Shown: positions 1-12,240 of the stretch, piece by piece | How the letters are laid out: each line of letters opens with the position of its first letter | How positions within the stretch are numbered: the first letter of the stretch is position 1 | Assembly (NCBI RefSeq): GCF_009389715.1 | Contig: NC_052392.1 | Span: 32,833,227-32,897,226, forward strand | Direction of reading: 5' to 3' | DNA: 64,000 nucleotides | DNA from: Phoenix dactylifera | Lineage: Eukaryota; Streptophyta; Magnoliopsida; Arecales; Arecaceae | Position numbers and translations under genes: made by a program | Notes under the pieces: generated by a model | Databases searched by the model: none | What the model saw: the letters and a program-made list of their open reading frames with translations, nothing else | Told to the model about the DNA's origin: nothing

Positions 1-889
1 GCTCTCTGATTGCTAATAGCTTCGCCTGGATATCTTCTATGTTGCATCAAATTGTCAGTGCCCATAGTGGTTCTCTGATTGCTAATAGCTCCACATGGAC
101 AGGTTCTATGTTGCCCCAAATTGTCAATGCCCATAGTGGCCTTCATGTGACATCTCTAATCACAATGTGAATTGGTGATTTTTTTCAGTCTTGGTTTCTT
201 CAGAATTTATCACAAACCATGTCAATTTTAGTTATCTTCAATTACAACCTGTTCAGAATAGTGCCCATCTCTTATTTCTTCTCTTGTTTGTAATGCTCTC
301 TCATTCCTTTGATTTGGATTACTGGCTTGTTCCATGAACTTGGGCTTACCCCTGTGGTCACACCACTTAACATTCTTATGGTCTAACATTGAATATTGAT
401 TAGTGCATTCCTGTGTATTGGGACCTAGATAACTATGATCTGAATAGGTCTTCCTCCCTTTCGCTCAAAAATTAAGAAAAAGTCATTCCTATCCTTCCAT
501 TGTGCCTATCTACTGCATCCAAACTCTTGTGTTCTTCTAGTAGGTTCATTTGTAATGGGACCTAAAATGACTCAATAGCTTGAGGATGCAAGCTGCCAAG
601 CTGGTAGTCTCTTGGTATTGTTTATAAAAGATGCAGGTTATGAATATCATCCTCGCTACATTTCATGATCTTAATGAAATTTTGATGGGTTTTGCCTATT
701 TATGTATCAAAGAAGAGATTAATAGAGGGACTTTAAAATGCTGTTTCGTTGTTTGTTCCAATTCGGAATTATAGTTTCCAAAGCTATGATTTTTTAATTA
801 TTTGTTATTGAAAAATGCAAATGTATTTACAGTTGCTTAATTATGCGAAGCTGAAAGATATTACAATATTTAACAATACTATATATTAT
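1..889. other. AT-rich intergenic DNA
   Basis: No coding region is recognisable. The first 140 bases hold two imperfect direct copies of a roughly 70-bp unit (ttctctgattgctaatagct... at about 1 and 71). Nothing else supports a gene. Confidence 0.5.
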
Positions 890-1495
890 TATAATAATTA
901 ACTATATATAAGAGTTGATTTTATTTCTCTTGAGAGGAGAGGGTATCTACTTTTCTTGACCTCAAAATCAATATAGGGCATTCAAATTGAAGATCTGCAA
1001 CATTGATCAAGAAGGAAAATTTACGTATTTTGGTGGTCTCTAACTTATGCATTGTATGGACAAAAAAAATGAACTATTAAAACGATATAAGATCATGTTT
1101 TTCTATGATCCAAGCATTAATAACTGTTGATTATAAATCTCTCTCTCTTTCTCTCTATGTATGTATCAACTTGTGTAGATCATGATCAATACTGTAGATT
1201 CATGTAGATCATGATCAATAATGTAGATTCTGAATTTGAATGTTTTAATATGTATTTTAGCATACTAGCATAATGAAAACTAAAACTATCCATTTTTGTA
1301 TCTACATAATCCATAAGTTAGAAATCATCAAAATACATGATTTTTTTTTAATCTGAAATATTTTAGTGTAATAGATCATGATGAATGGTGTAAATCTTTG
1401 ATTTGGATGCCCTATTATTGATTTTGTAGTTGAGGTGAGTGCATACCTTCTCCTCTCAAAAGGAGCAAAATCTATCTCTTATAATAATAATCACA
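890..1495. mobile_element. MITE with about 190-bp inverted arms
   Basis: The segments at about 905-1080 and 1285-1488 are reverse complements with scattered mismatches: both contain the run TATAAGAG, a GAGAGGAGA.GGTAT block, an AAAATCAATA..GGGCAT block and a TCTAACTTATG block in the same order when one is inverted. A spacer of about 200 bp lies between, itself holding two copies of a GATCATGATC palindrome. This is the layout of a foldback or MITE-type non-autonomous DNA element. The ends are not sharp and I could not define a target duplication, so the superfamily is open. Confidence 0.6.
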
Positions 1496-4400
1496 ACATT
1501 CATATGATTATATATTATACTATATTATATAATAATGACTATAGTAAAATTAATTTGGATTTATAATAAAATAATATTAATTAGTTTATTATTCTTCTAT
1601 GATAGTTTTAATTATATTATATACGACAATAACTACAATATGAAGATAGTAATATTATTAAATTAATTATATATAAAAATTATTGTGACCATTTTTAACT
1701 ATATTATGAAATTAATCTGGGGTCTTTTTATGAATCCTCTGATAGATTGCAATTGAATTGTAGATAAGTAAACAGCGGTAAAGGCTTGCCACAACTTCAA
1801 TTACTGCAGTTAGTACTGCAATCCATGCAATTAGAGGCAATCAAACAGTCCCAAAAACTGTCCTGTAGCCTGAGACCTCCCACTTAATCTCCCAAAGCTC
1901 ACCTTCTTTCCAACATTAGGGGAATAACTTCTCCAAGTTGTCATCCTCTAATCCACAACAGAAGGTTAGATTGGATATAAACATCATATGCTGTAAAAAC
2001 TATTGTCAGGATTTGTTGCAACCTACCACAGGAACATAACCCTCAATAGGGATGCCACTTTCCAAGAATTACTCCATATTACAATTTCGTCATTTAAGAA
2101 AATGAGGTAATATGATTCTTATGATAGTTACAAGCTGCTTAAATCTCTTACGCTAGCACTTGGGTGATAAATCTAGCATACTTCATCTTCTAATCTGCAA
2201 GTTGGAAGTGGTATAGATAATATCCTCTCCTGCACTATAGTATGAAGCAACTCTCCATTTATCTTCGTTTTAATTACTGCAGTGTGAAATTAAATCCTTG
2301 TTAGAACAGCTTTTTTCTTTGATGACAATTTTAAAGAGGCTGTCTAGATAGGGTTTTAAGAGTTGCTCATCCTTGACATCAACAATTTTCCTGCTGGAAC
2401 CTGAGTCCCATTTTAATGCATGAATATCTTTCCCTCCTATCTTGGTCATATCTCTGAGTATTGCTGGATTTCCATTATTTTTTATAGGAATACGTTCATC
2501 TGATTTATGATTAGCTCCAACCATCCTTTTTGATGTAATCTTCTTTGCTTGAAGCGAACACCAACTCTTTTCATGAGTAGTTAAAATTGCATATTTAGCA
2601 TCTCTTTGATTCCCAAGTCTCCCACTTCTTTGGAGATGCATACCTTATCCTAATTAACTGGCATGCCTGATCCATTCTGAAATTTACTCCATAAATACTT
2701 AATCACATTCTTTCCATTCTTTGTAAATATGGCATTTCTGAGTACCATGTATGCAGTCATTCATGAATTAATTGATTGGAGATGTGATCATATGACATGT
2801 TTCCACCAAAATATGATAGATTAGCTGTAGCCATCAACTTTTGGGACACCATATTCAAGCAGATCATGAAAATTCTTTGCTTAGTCTATTATCTACAGTA
2901 TTACCAAGATATAGGCATTATCAGTTGCCGTCACAAACTTTCTTGTAGGGGCTCGAAGAACACCAAGCACCAAACTACATTGTAGTCTATATAATTTGAT
3001 GTGGAAGAACAATTTAATAATATCAGACAAGAACAAAGTAAATGTACTAAATTGAGCATTAAGAAGTGACTAAGATGATGAGCGCGAAGGAAGAGTAAAC
3101 GAATTCAGGATACAGTATGAAGGAGATGAAAAAATATTACGGTAAAGTAGATAAGAAAAATTGCCATGTTCCAGAGTTGACATGCTTAATAATTTCGTGC
3201 AGGATGAGATGAGAATTAGTGGACAATACCAGAAGTAGATTAACAAATGTTTAGAGGCAATCAAAATCAAGCTGAACATGGGATATTGGTACAGAAAACA
3301 GAGGAAATCACAGCATGTTCAGAACCATGAGAGCATAGTGATGAATGACACTGAAGATTACTGGTTACAAAGTGTACTGGAGGCAGGAGACATGCTAGAG
3401 ACCTCTACGAGAATTGCTTGAGATGCTCAGAAGGATCTACATTTTAATTTACTGATACATCTGTAATCAGTAGTCTAAGGAAAATGATCGAATGAGGACA
3501 AACCAGAATATTTGATGAGCACAATTAAGGTGCAGCAAGATTAATAGAAATCAACTTATATGACTTAATGACTTTCAGTTCTTGCAGACGGACTTCTTTG
3601 AGGAGCCAATGCATATATTTTTTCTAAAACAGTATTAAAAGATAATAGAGAATATGACACAAGTGTTTTGCAACAAAAGCAGCATAGACAATGAGCAGAC
3701 ATAAGCACTGGACAAAACCAGAGCCTCTGCATCTAAAGAGCAGCCAGCTATGAACCTTATTCAATTCTCAATTTTGCTTGCGCCCCTTGAATCTGGTTCA
3801 TCTGTTACCTCATCTCTTCAGCATTTATTTTTCAAACTCTCCATGGACCATTTCCTCAATTTGAGGTGCAAGTTTTCTTTCTTTTCTCGTTTCTTTTTTC
3901 AGAAAAAGAGTTCCGTTTTCTCTCTCTCTCCTCCTCTTCAAGGCAGTATCCTGCAGCAGAAGATTACATCACAGCACTCCACACGTCAGAGGGCTTCCTA
4001 GCCCTATGGACACACAATCGAATGCGTTGCATCTTGCTAAAAAATTCTGCTGCATGAATAAGTATGACGAGCAGGTTAGAACTATGCATCATTTATAATG
4101 TACATTAATCAAGCATGTCCATCTATCTTGTGCTAATATTATTTCTTTCTCCTAGTTGATGCTATAACACCTTCCAAGAAGAAAAGGAAAGAGACTTGAG
4201 AGAATTCAGAACCCAGAAAAGGATTATGAACTGGTTTTCCCAACTATTCCAATTGCCTCATATGACCATCCCGGCCTTTTTCGAACTTAGAAGGTAAGAA
4301 AAAAGCTAGAACTCAATTATTGAGGCATTCCCTTGATGTTGGTCAAATACTTGAAGATTGGGCTATATTGATCAACACCTGCTAAAGGTGGTCCCAATGC

Positions 4401-4680
4401 AAGCTGCTGCTGCTGCCTTCCTTCCTATCCTAACAACCACAGCCTCCTTTGGTGTCACATGTCCAATCTTATAATATCCTCCCCCTTGTGGAGGATGGAA
4501 AAGGGAATGGATAAAATCCCATGCAAGCTAAGAAGATAGCCTTGCATTCATGCTCCCTTATGGGATATGATCAAATCTTTGACATAAAATAGAGGGAGGG
4601 CCATGTCCTCCACATGGCTCCTTGTTATTATTGTTGGAAATGTGCGGGGGGATCAAATGTCAATTGCGTAATGCATAGGT
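1496..4680. other. intergenic DNA, no recognised gene
   Basis: The DNA is AT-rich. A 123-codon open frame on the minus strand (2270-2641) matches no family I recognise. The remaining open frames are short. I see no RNA gene and no element ends that can be placed. Confidence 0.45.
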
Positions 4681-4689
4681 GGTCAACCG

Positions 4690-4909
4690 TTAGCCTTTCA
4701 TTTTCTATCAAAGTTAGTAAAGCTAACAAATTTCGGAAGGCAAACAATGCGGCGGATTGGATCGCCTCCTTTGCAGTACCACTTTGAACCCATCACATAG
4801 AGGGCACTAGAGCACGTACCAATGGCACTATAGCGTATTCTGTATTGTCAATTTTCTGGACGTACTCACAGCCGCATGTAGTGAGACGCCGTTGTACCAA
4901 AAAAAAAAA
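4690..4909 (+). pseudogene. LINE 3' end remnant (RNase H tail and poly-A)
   Basis: The plus strand encodes a short peptide with the core NNAADWIASFAV (about 4735-4790), which resembles the last helix of the RNase H domain carried by plant LINE-type (non-LTR) retrotransposons. It is followed after about 100 bp by a poly-A run (4898-4909). The rest of the element is missing, consistent with a heavily 5'-truncated copy. A clearer relative with the same motif (REANKADWVASYVASHSG) is at 46422-47667 on the other strand. Confidence 0.5.
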
Positions 4910-5057
4910 GAGAAGTGCTAACAAATGGTGAACCTTTCTTCCAACAATTCGATTAAATGTTGCAGTACTGCGATAAGTGTGATACACATGAGTTGAAGTG
5001 GACCTGATGACTGCGAACTCGATCTAATTCAGATTTCTTTTATTTTATGTATGAGAT

Positions 5058-5060
<3 letters not shown>

Positions 5061-5096
<36 letters not shown>
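5061..5096. repeat. (GA)n microsatellite
   Basis: About 18 uninterrupted GA dinucleotides. Confidence 0.95.
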
Positions 5097-5099
<3 letters not shown>

Positions 5100-5820
5100 T
5101 GCCCTTAAGAAAGTGATGCATTGTTACTAAGTGTCAATAAACAAATTGCCCTGAATAAAGTGAGGTGATTATTTACTAAGTCCTATGGGAAGTTTGGGTT
5201 ATAAAATAGTAGAGACAAAGACATCCAAACCACAAAAAATGGTGGCAAACGTGATTCATCATTCATGCAACATGACATTTTCTCTGGGTGGGCTCCACCT
5301 GATGTTGATTTATTTATGTTTTAAAAATACCACCTGATGTTGATTAACATAATTTTCTGAAAGAAAGAAGGTGGCGTAAGTATTGATGTGTTCCAAGACT
5401 TAAATTGTGGCTGGAATTTGTCTGATATTGATGTGTAGTGAAATCTTTGGCTTGAACCTCCCTTGCATCTTAAAAAAACGTTCCACGGATATTCCATGTT
5501 TATAGTCTGAACTAGAAAGACTAGTTTCCTTGACTTAAAAAAAAAAAAAAAAAAAAAAGAAAAACGTTCCTGGGGGACCAATAGAGATGACATTCATGCA
5601 TGGAGATGGGCCTCATAAAGATGAGCCATGGTTGCCATGCTATCTATCTAAGCCTTGTTTTTCTACTCTATGCTCAATTTGTAGTTTTAAAACTTGCCAA
5701 GTCAAAATGCATCCAAATTGGTCTAGTATGGTAAAATTTCCATATTTTTTTATGGATTGCTTGAGTTTTTGGTCGACTGGTGGATCAACCATTCGTTTTT
5801 TATCAGTGGATTGGTTTTTG
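5097..5820. other. intergenic DNA with poly-A run
   Basis: No gene is recognised. A poly-A run of about 22 bases begins near 5538 and sits between two copies of an AAAAACGTTCC motif (about 5474 and 5561), so it may be the tail and flanking duplication of a small retroposed insert. This is tentative. Confidence 0.35.
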
Positions 5821-6259
5821 TTTTATATCCGTGGTCATAATTTACATTATACGATCAAATATTTCTTTATGGATAGATTTTGGATACTTATACAGGATCA
5901 AGGAATCCAAATAATACCTTCCGGCTAGCTATTTTGGGTGAGCTCCTGAGTTGTTACAAATGGTATCAGAGCAGACCCAGCCCATAATCTATATGGACTA
6001 GGGACACTGTAGCATAGATCCATTGGGGTTGATCACTGGCCAATCGTAGTATTTGTGATTAGATTTGAATGAATTTAAACCCTTAGTCTGACGAGGACGT
6101 TAGAGCTTGAACAGAATGAGTATGTGAGGATCCGTACAGTCGTGTGTTTAGTCCCATATCAGTTATTTACTGGATAGATCTTAGGTACTTATACAGGATA
6201 AAGAAATTCAAATAATATTTTTCAACTAGTCATTTTGGATGAGATTTTGAGTTGTTGCA
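5821..6259 (+). mobile_element. TRIM-like small LTR retroelement, copy 1
   Basis: A direct repeat of about 137 bp occurs twice: a decayed 5' copy ending at 5958 (TGTTACA) and a 3' copy at 6123-6259 (TGTGAGG...TTGCA). Both carry GGATAGAT, ACTTATACAGGAT and CAAATAATA blocks in the same order. The 5' repeat is followed two bases later by TGGTATCAGAGC (5961-5972), the standard primer-binding site complementary to initiator methionine tRNA. The internal region is only about 164 bp and has no coding capacity, so this fits a terminal-repeat retrotransposon in miniature (TRIM) mobilised in trans. A second copy of the family lies at 26465-26878 on the minus strand. The start of the 5' repeat is approximate. 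Confidence 0.7.
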
Positions 6260-7680
6260 GAGAGCGAATAAATAGAGGAAACATAGTGCTCTTTTTGCAT
6301 CAATGTAATGTTCATCCAATGGCCATGGATAAAATGCGAACATGAACATGCTTGTTTTTCAAGAAAAGGAGTTTTCTATTTCTATCATCCAAAATAAAAA
6401 GAAAAATAAAAATGGTAAAGCCTCCATCGTAGGAGTCCCACTCAATACCTGTCCTGGAGTCCATATGGAAGGCTTTGTCCTCCTTGTGACCGACGCAGGG
6501 GCATGAAGGTAGCGTCCCTCCGCTTGCATATCACTCGCAGTATATTTAATATAATCAGTGAGAAATAATTATTGATATGTCATCAGCTGGTTCTCCAGGT
6601 ACATTTAGGATGTGAGTGGAGTACTCTTTGGTAGACCTGCCTACAAGATTGATTGAACTCAACTCCAAGCTATTCAAGCTTAGCTAAAAATCTACAGTCT
6701 GAATTGACTCAAAGCAGGGTTGCTAGTTACCTGTCAAGCCTGATCACTTCAAAGTTTTGGAACCTTCATGGATTTTGGTCCAATGTAAGATTGGTTTAGA
6801 TCTACCACACAATGAAAAGAACTTTCATTGTAATAAAATGTTGATCATGGTTTCTTCAATATTCCTGTTTGGATGGCCACATAAGGTGTGGCCGGAATAG
6901 TCCCTACACAGTATATGGTGGAAAGAAGTTTAGCTTCAATGGAAGAAACTTTATTCAGAAGTAGAAAACTCACATTTATACAAATCCAAATATCTCGGGG
7001 CACCGGGAATCACCTTTTAGAAGGAATCGATTATTGGAACGGTAACCGACATATGCTACAACCCATATCATGTAGGAATATGGGGTTGATTATGCTACAC
7101 GAATATTGATGGCTTCGCATATTCATTCAAAGAGAGATTTTGATAGTTATCAGATGGCTTTCAGGTCCATCTTCTGCTAATACCCGACCTCATCTTTTTA
7201 TTATGTAGCTAACCATACTGGGTTTATACAAATATTCTGGTTCAATTATAACATATCGTGCTTGTCTATAAACTCCATTGTATTGCTGCAAGCGAAAAGG
7301 TGCAATCCATTATACCAAAAAAAAAAAAAGCAATCCTCTAAAGTAGACAATCATTGACTTACCAAATCGAATGAATATGTCCAAAATCCCCAACTTTGGT
7401 TTGTCCAGAATAAAATTATGCCAAGAACCTCGAAATATATTGTTTGCCAAAAAAAAAAAGATTTGTGCGGAATATAGTTTGTTTAATTCCTATAATCTCG
7501 AGAAGGGAGGTGCTAGAACAGCACAGAAATCTGAAGAAGAGAACCTAATAAAAGTTGTTCGACAATGACGCCTCGGAATCAGACGGCTCACGCGTGTCGA
7601 GGCCGCTAGATTCTGATTGGCTCGCGTGGACTCCATAGTGCTGATGGAAAGGTGTGCACCTTTATAAAACTTGATTTCTT
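6260..7680. other. intergenic DNA, no recognised gene
   Basis: Several short open frames have no recognisable similarity. A poly-A run at about 7317-7330, preceded by TATACC, resembles other LINE-like tails in this window. Nothing else is supported. Confidence 0.4.
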
Positions 7681-7727
7681 TATTCTCCTGTTGGGGGAAC
7701 GCCGGGTCCGCATAGTTTATTCGTTAG

Positions 7728-7923
7728 GATAAGTTTCCATCGCCCTTCCTCGTGGGCCCACCACGCTAATTGTCGTCATACGTGTCGAAAAAGATAAGGC
7801 AACCATCTCCCCTAGATACGGGACAAAAACACGTGCACTATACCTCTTTGGCACGTGTACGTTGGTGAACCTCCGACGTTCCTTCCATCGGAGCGTGGAT
7901 AGACTCATCCACTCTGCCACGTG
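7728..7923. promoter_or_regulatory. G-box / I-box cluster without an assigned gene
   Basis: Three perfect CACGTG G-boxes (7830-7835, 7852-7857, 7918-7923) and two GATAAG I-box cores (7729-7734, 7793-7798) lie within 200 bp. Together G-boxes and I-boxes are a hallmark of light-regulated plant promoters such as rbcS and Lhc. No coding region that I recognise follows within 2 kb on either strand, so this may be an orphaned promoter, a promoter captured by a transposon, or coincidence. Confidence 0.4.
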
Positions 7924-8629
7924 TAAGTAGGGAAATTATGGTTGGAAGTGTAACGGTGCAATGAATGTCATAATAATTATTTTCTGTAAAATATTCAGAT
8001 AATAATTATTCTTTTTTAAGATTAGGAAAGTCTATCCATTATCTGCTATATTATACTTATCGCATTTTTCTAGGGCCATGTTCCCTTGGATGAAGTTTCC
8101 ATCCAATTACCACTTGAATAAGAAGTGATACCATCCAAACAAGTAGTTAAAAATTATTTTTTATTATTATTTGTTATAGTTAATTTTATATATTATTTTG
8201 TTATCATCTAGAAAGGTAATATTTTTTAATATTGACTTTCCTTTGTATTAATCAAATTTTAACCTCAAAAAATCTATCCAAAGTTGAAGATTAAAATATA
8301 GAAGGTGAGAAGGAACCCAAGGCTCCTCTTCGCTCTCCGTCTCTCTCTCTCTCTCTCTCTCCAAGCATGGGACTGTAGGCGGACAAATATGAAAGAGATA
8401 CACAGATCGCCTGCTTTATATATAGAGAGCTCCTCAAGGGCTTGGATCGACATGACAGTTCGCCTGCTCGGCCTACTCTTCATCATGTGTCATCCAGACG
8501 TTTGATCCTTGGTGATCACACGGATCGTCACTACCAAAAGCATCCAATTGTTACTCTAAATATCACGCCGTGAATGATATTGCTCCGGAAAGAGTAAATG
8601 CCAGCACATAATTATAAATGCAGCTTCCA
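7924..8629. other. intergenic DNA with CT-rich run
   Basis: AT-rich DNA, then a (CT)n stretch near 8339-8362 with a TATA-like stretch (about 8417-8424). No protein family is recognised. Confidence 0.4.
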
Positions 8630-9440
8630 AAAGATTTTTGGAATTGAAAAGACAACTCCAGTTGATCGGTTTTATGGCTTGCTTCGGTTGGTTGTCTCCG
8701 CCGAAGAGATTATATTCTTTGCCAGAGCCAAGCAAGTTAACTTAGTCTCGAAAGTGAGGGGAAAGTTATATACCTTGGAACCGACTATAGCCAACGTGGC
8801 AGACCGGCCAATAGGAGCTCGCCATATAGCCGTGAGCTGACTAATATGAGCCCGCCACACAGCCGACCCTAGAGGCATGCAGAGAGACCTTTAAATTTCA
8901 AACTCTCGCTCCGGTTAGCGATGACTTGACCACGATCGCGAACGATTTCCTTAACTACATGACGTGCGAGCGATCCACGTAAGTATGATACGCAGGCATG
9001 ATGTTCAAGTGAGATGCATGGTCTGTTGCGAAAATGGCCCACACACTTGTCTGATTGCTCGGTGATGGGTGCCAGCCCTTGTCTATATAAACTATACCTG
9101 GGAGACCTTCCAGATAAGTTTTCTAAGTTTCTCAAATCCTCTAAGCTCTATATCCATCCATTTCGCTGTTATTCTGCTGCTTTCATAACATCTCCATTGT
9201 TCTCTGAAAGTTGAGTCTGATTTAAGCATCAGAGGGTTTCCCACCAAACACTATGGGACATCGACTTCCTTTGTCAGTATTATTTCAGGTTAGATCCGGC
9301 ATTATAGCCACCATCTGAGCACAACCCTCTCCATCTCTTTCACCTTGGGGACGTGCAACAACCTTCAAGTCGACTCCTCCGACCGGGACAATAGGTAGGC
9401 CGACCTCTCCAGCGATCTCGTCAGCTCGGCACCTGAGTCA
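8630..9440 (+). mobile_element. degenerate Ty3/gypsy-type LTR
   Basis: This moderately GC-rich block differs from its surroundings. It contains a TATA-type promoter (CTATATAAAC, about 9083-9092), then a leader with a motif TGA.TTAAGCATC.GAGGGT (about 9219-9236). That motif matches in arrangement the TGACTTGAGCGTCGGAGGG segment in the LTRs of the inverted element at 29798-34365. Such TATA plus 'gagcgtcggagggt' arrangements are characteristic of the R-U5 part of many monocot gypsy LTRs. No partner LTR or internal coding region adjoins it, so it is an old solo LTR or fragment. The boundaries are approximate. Confidence 0.45.
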
Positions 9441-10946
9441 AGCCATATCTCAGTGTCAATAATATTAAAGCTGTAATATGCATGATTGGTGCTTGTTAAT
9501 CATGCAAACTCACAATCAATTTAAGATAAGATTCACATCTTGCATTTTAGTCTAGTGCTAGTAGCTCCTGTCATATTTGATGTGCTCTGGATGCATGGAA
9601 GAACAAATACACCATCTGTAGATCGTGGGGAAATTCGGTCTTCACCTACTTGCCTTATAAATGTAACAAGGTGATTGACCAAGATCTACCTCTCATGGTT
9701 GCTTTATGGTTAGTGGAAAGAGGGATCAAGCTATATTTTATAGTTATTACTAATTCAAGAGTTTTCTAACTAAAGATAATTCGATTCACACAAAGAAAGT
9801 AATTCCAACATATAATTTTTCCCTACTGATATCCACCAATGCTCTTCTTATGCCCTCATATCTTAAACTTCTTCCAGAAGGCTTTACTTGCAACTGAATC
9901 AGTTCCAACTTTGCGACAATGTTGCAAAAAAGAGAGCATCGATCATCATCGCCATCCTTTAGAAACCATGAGAAATAAGTTACTAAACATCTTGTTTCCT
10001 TTTCAAATTCCATTTATTTACCATGAGTGTCTTGCATATTAGCAATGCAGCTGGCTATTTTTGGTTCTACTTAATATCAAAAGATACATGGAGTGTCTAC
10101 TATTCGACTAATTGAACAAGGACGAGAGCGAGGAATAATGTGGTGCATTGAAGTATCTTTTCATATCAAGATGTTTAGTATATAATTCGAGCAACATTAA
10201 GTGTTTAGTTTCTATCTTAGCAACCTTGCACTTGAGCTCTGTCCAGGGGTTGTGCAAGTCCATCACCCTACCAACTGCCCAAATGGGTGCGCTTGGGCTG
10301 AGAAAACTGCTGCTTCTTGGATCTATATAGGGCGCACGCTATAGAATAACATATCAGATCAGACTCCTCTTTTGCCATATTTTATCTCGAAAACTAAAAG
10401 TCAAGTAAGGATAGAACTCGGAATCAGTCAATCCCATCATTATAGAAAACAGAAAGAAAATTGTATGTGCCAAAAGAGATAGTTCATGAAGAAAAACCAT
10501 CCATATTCTTTTTCTTCCTCGTCAAGCCTCTCTATATATCCTTTTTCTTATCAAGTTGTCTATTCCATCTATGAGGTCTTTCTTCTCTTCCTAAGTTTCT
10601 TTCTCCTCTTCTAAATTTCTCTCTCTTTTCGAAGATCTTTGCCCCTAAGAAGTTCATGAAATCTAAAAAATGTATACAATTTTTTATGTTAGATAAAACT
10701 AGAAAGCTATGTAACCGTACTAATGAACACCATATTCTAAAAACTATATATCTATTTACCTAGATATCTGTATTGGCTTACTAGATAACTAATTTATTGG
10801 TGTGTATTATCTAGCCATATAATATATATTAGTAAAAAATATATTTTAAAAATTATATACCAATTTATTTAGATGTATGTATGAAGTCACTACTAGGTGT
10901 GTATTAAATAAACTTACAATATATATCAGAAAGTCAACGAGGTGTG

Positions 10947-10995
<49 letters not shown>

Positions 10996-11100
10996 ATATT
11001 TTAATTATAAGACTGTGGATTCTATTAATAAAAGAAGTCTTTAATTTTTAATTTTTTTTAAAGATAGATACTAAAAAAATATATAGTAAAATTGGAACCC
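9441..11100. other. AT-rich intergenic DNA
   Basis: No gene is recognised. Two imperfect direct copies of a roughly 120-bp AT-rich unit lie at about 10730-10930, directly before a TA microsatellite. Confidence 0.4.
10949..10993. repeat. (TA)n microsatellite
   Basis: About 22 TA dinucleotides. Confidence 0.95.
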
Positions 11101-12240
11101 CTTCATATCTCGGATACCGGCCGATGTGATTTTTGTTCCTAGATTTCAGAAGCACTTGGCACGGGTCAGGAGTCCAGAACCCAAGCGCCGGAATAAACCG
11201 TGGACGCCCGAATGCCACGTGGGGGCAGCAGAACGCCCTTCTTTCTTTCCTTCTTCCTTTCTTTTCTTTTCAAGTAATCGCCGCGTCTCGTCGCTTCCCG
11301 CGCCGTGGTGGCGCCGAAACTCCGTTTTGGATTTTTTTTTTTTTCCGGAGCCACCAACCAGTGGACGGACTTCTCTCCTCACCGTTACGCTAACTCAACC
11401 TTTAACCCCCTTCCTTGCACCAAATAACGACAATGCCCTGCATCACCGTCTGAAGTGCGCTGTCTAGAACCACCGCAAACCAACAGTCCTCTTCATGACT
11501 TCAATTTATAGCTGAGATTAAACTGAACCCTTAAATTATCTCATTTTACCAGACTTTAGCGACACCCCCTCCTCTTGAGAGAAAACAAAGAAAAAGAAAA
11601 CACAACAAGAGGCCGTTCTGTGCTTCTTTTTTTTCTTTTTTTTTAAGAACAACCAAACATGACGACTAAAGGCAGAAATAAAAAACTGAACTTATTCACT
11701 GAAAACAAGCAAGAAAACCTTGGGCAAAAAAAAAAGAGAACGGTGGCCGCTGGAAGTTGCGTGGCATCTTCGTAATTAACGAATCCCAGAGGCCCAAATT
11801 ATCGCACCAGCGATATTAGTTGCTAACAAACCGCACCGCACCGCACGGCATCCCAACCGATGTCACAGGATCCGCTCACTACCCCGTTGTCGCCAACTCG
11901 GACGAACCCACATAAACCTCCCCTTCGTCACGCTGAGCCATAGTGAGTTAACCTCACGGGAGGGTGACTGGATCCCCGCTAGATCCCTTCATTGACGATT
12001 CACGCGGCGAGACGCGCCGACCCGCCAAATTCGTCGTTCGGACACGTGAAACGGGTAGCTCCCAGTATCTGAAGATTAAGTAAGAAAAATTAAATCAAAA
12101 AGATAAATAAACAATAGCCGTCCGATTTTGACGGTCCCGATCCAACTGATGACGGCCCCAAACACGAGCCGTCCGATCTCATCACTTAATTCTAGTTGTT
12201 TGGAAGGTGACGGCTCTCCCTAAACGAGGGGAATTAAACG
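11101..12240. promoter_or_regulatory. upstream region of the MED26-like gene
   Basis: GC content rises sharply relative to the preceding 1.5 kb. The region has CT-rich runs (about 11240-11270), a short CCGCA tandem (about 11830-11850) and two copies of a GACGG/CCGTCCGAT type motif (about 12118-12175). No open frame here looks like a real protein; those present are overlapping shadows of low-complexity sequence. It is best read as the promoter side of the gene starting near 12.2 kb. Confidence 0.4.

Noticed and set aside
2270..2641. 123-codon minus-strand open frame
   Set aside because: It has no recognisable domain, splice context or promoter and lies in AT-rich repeat-filled DNA. Its length is close to chance for a 64-kb scan.
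11126..11467. Several overlapping open frames on both strands
   Set aside because: They overlap each other in different frames across a GC- and CT-rich stretch. The peptides are low complexity (Ser/Arg/Lys/Phe runs) and fit a promoter region, not a gene.
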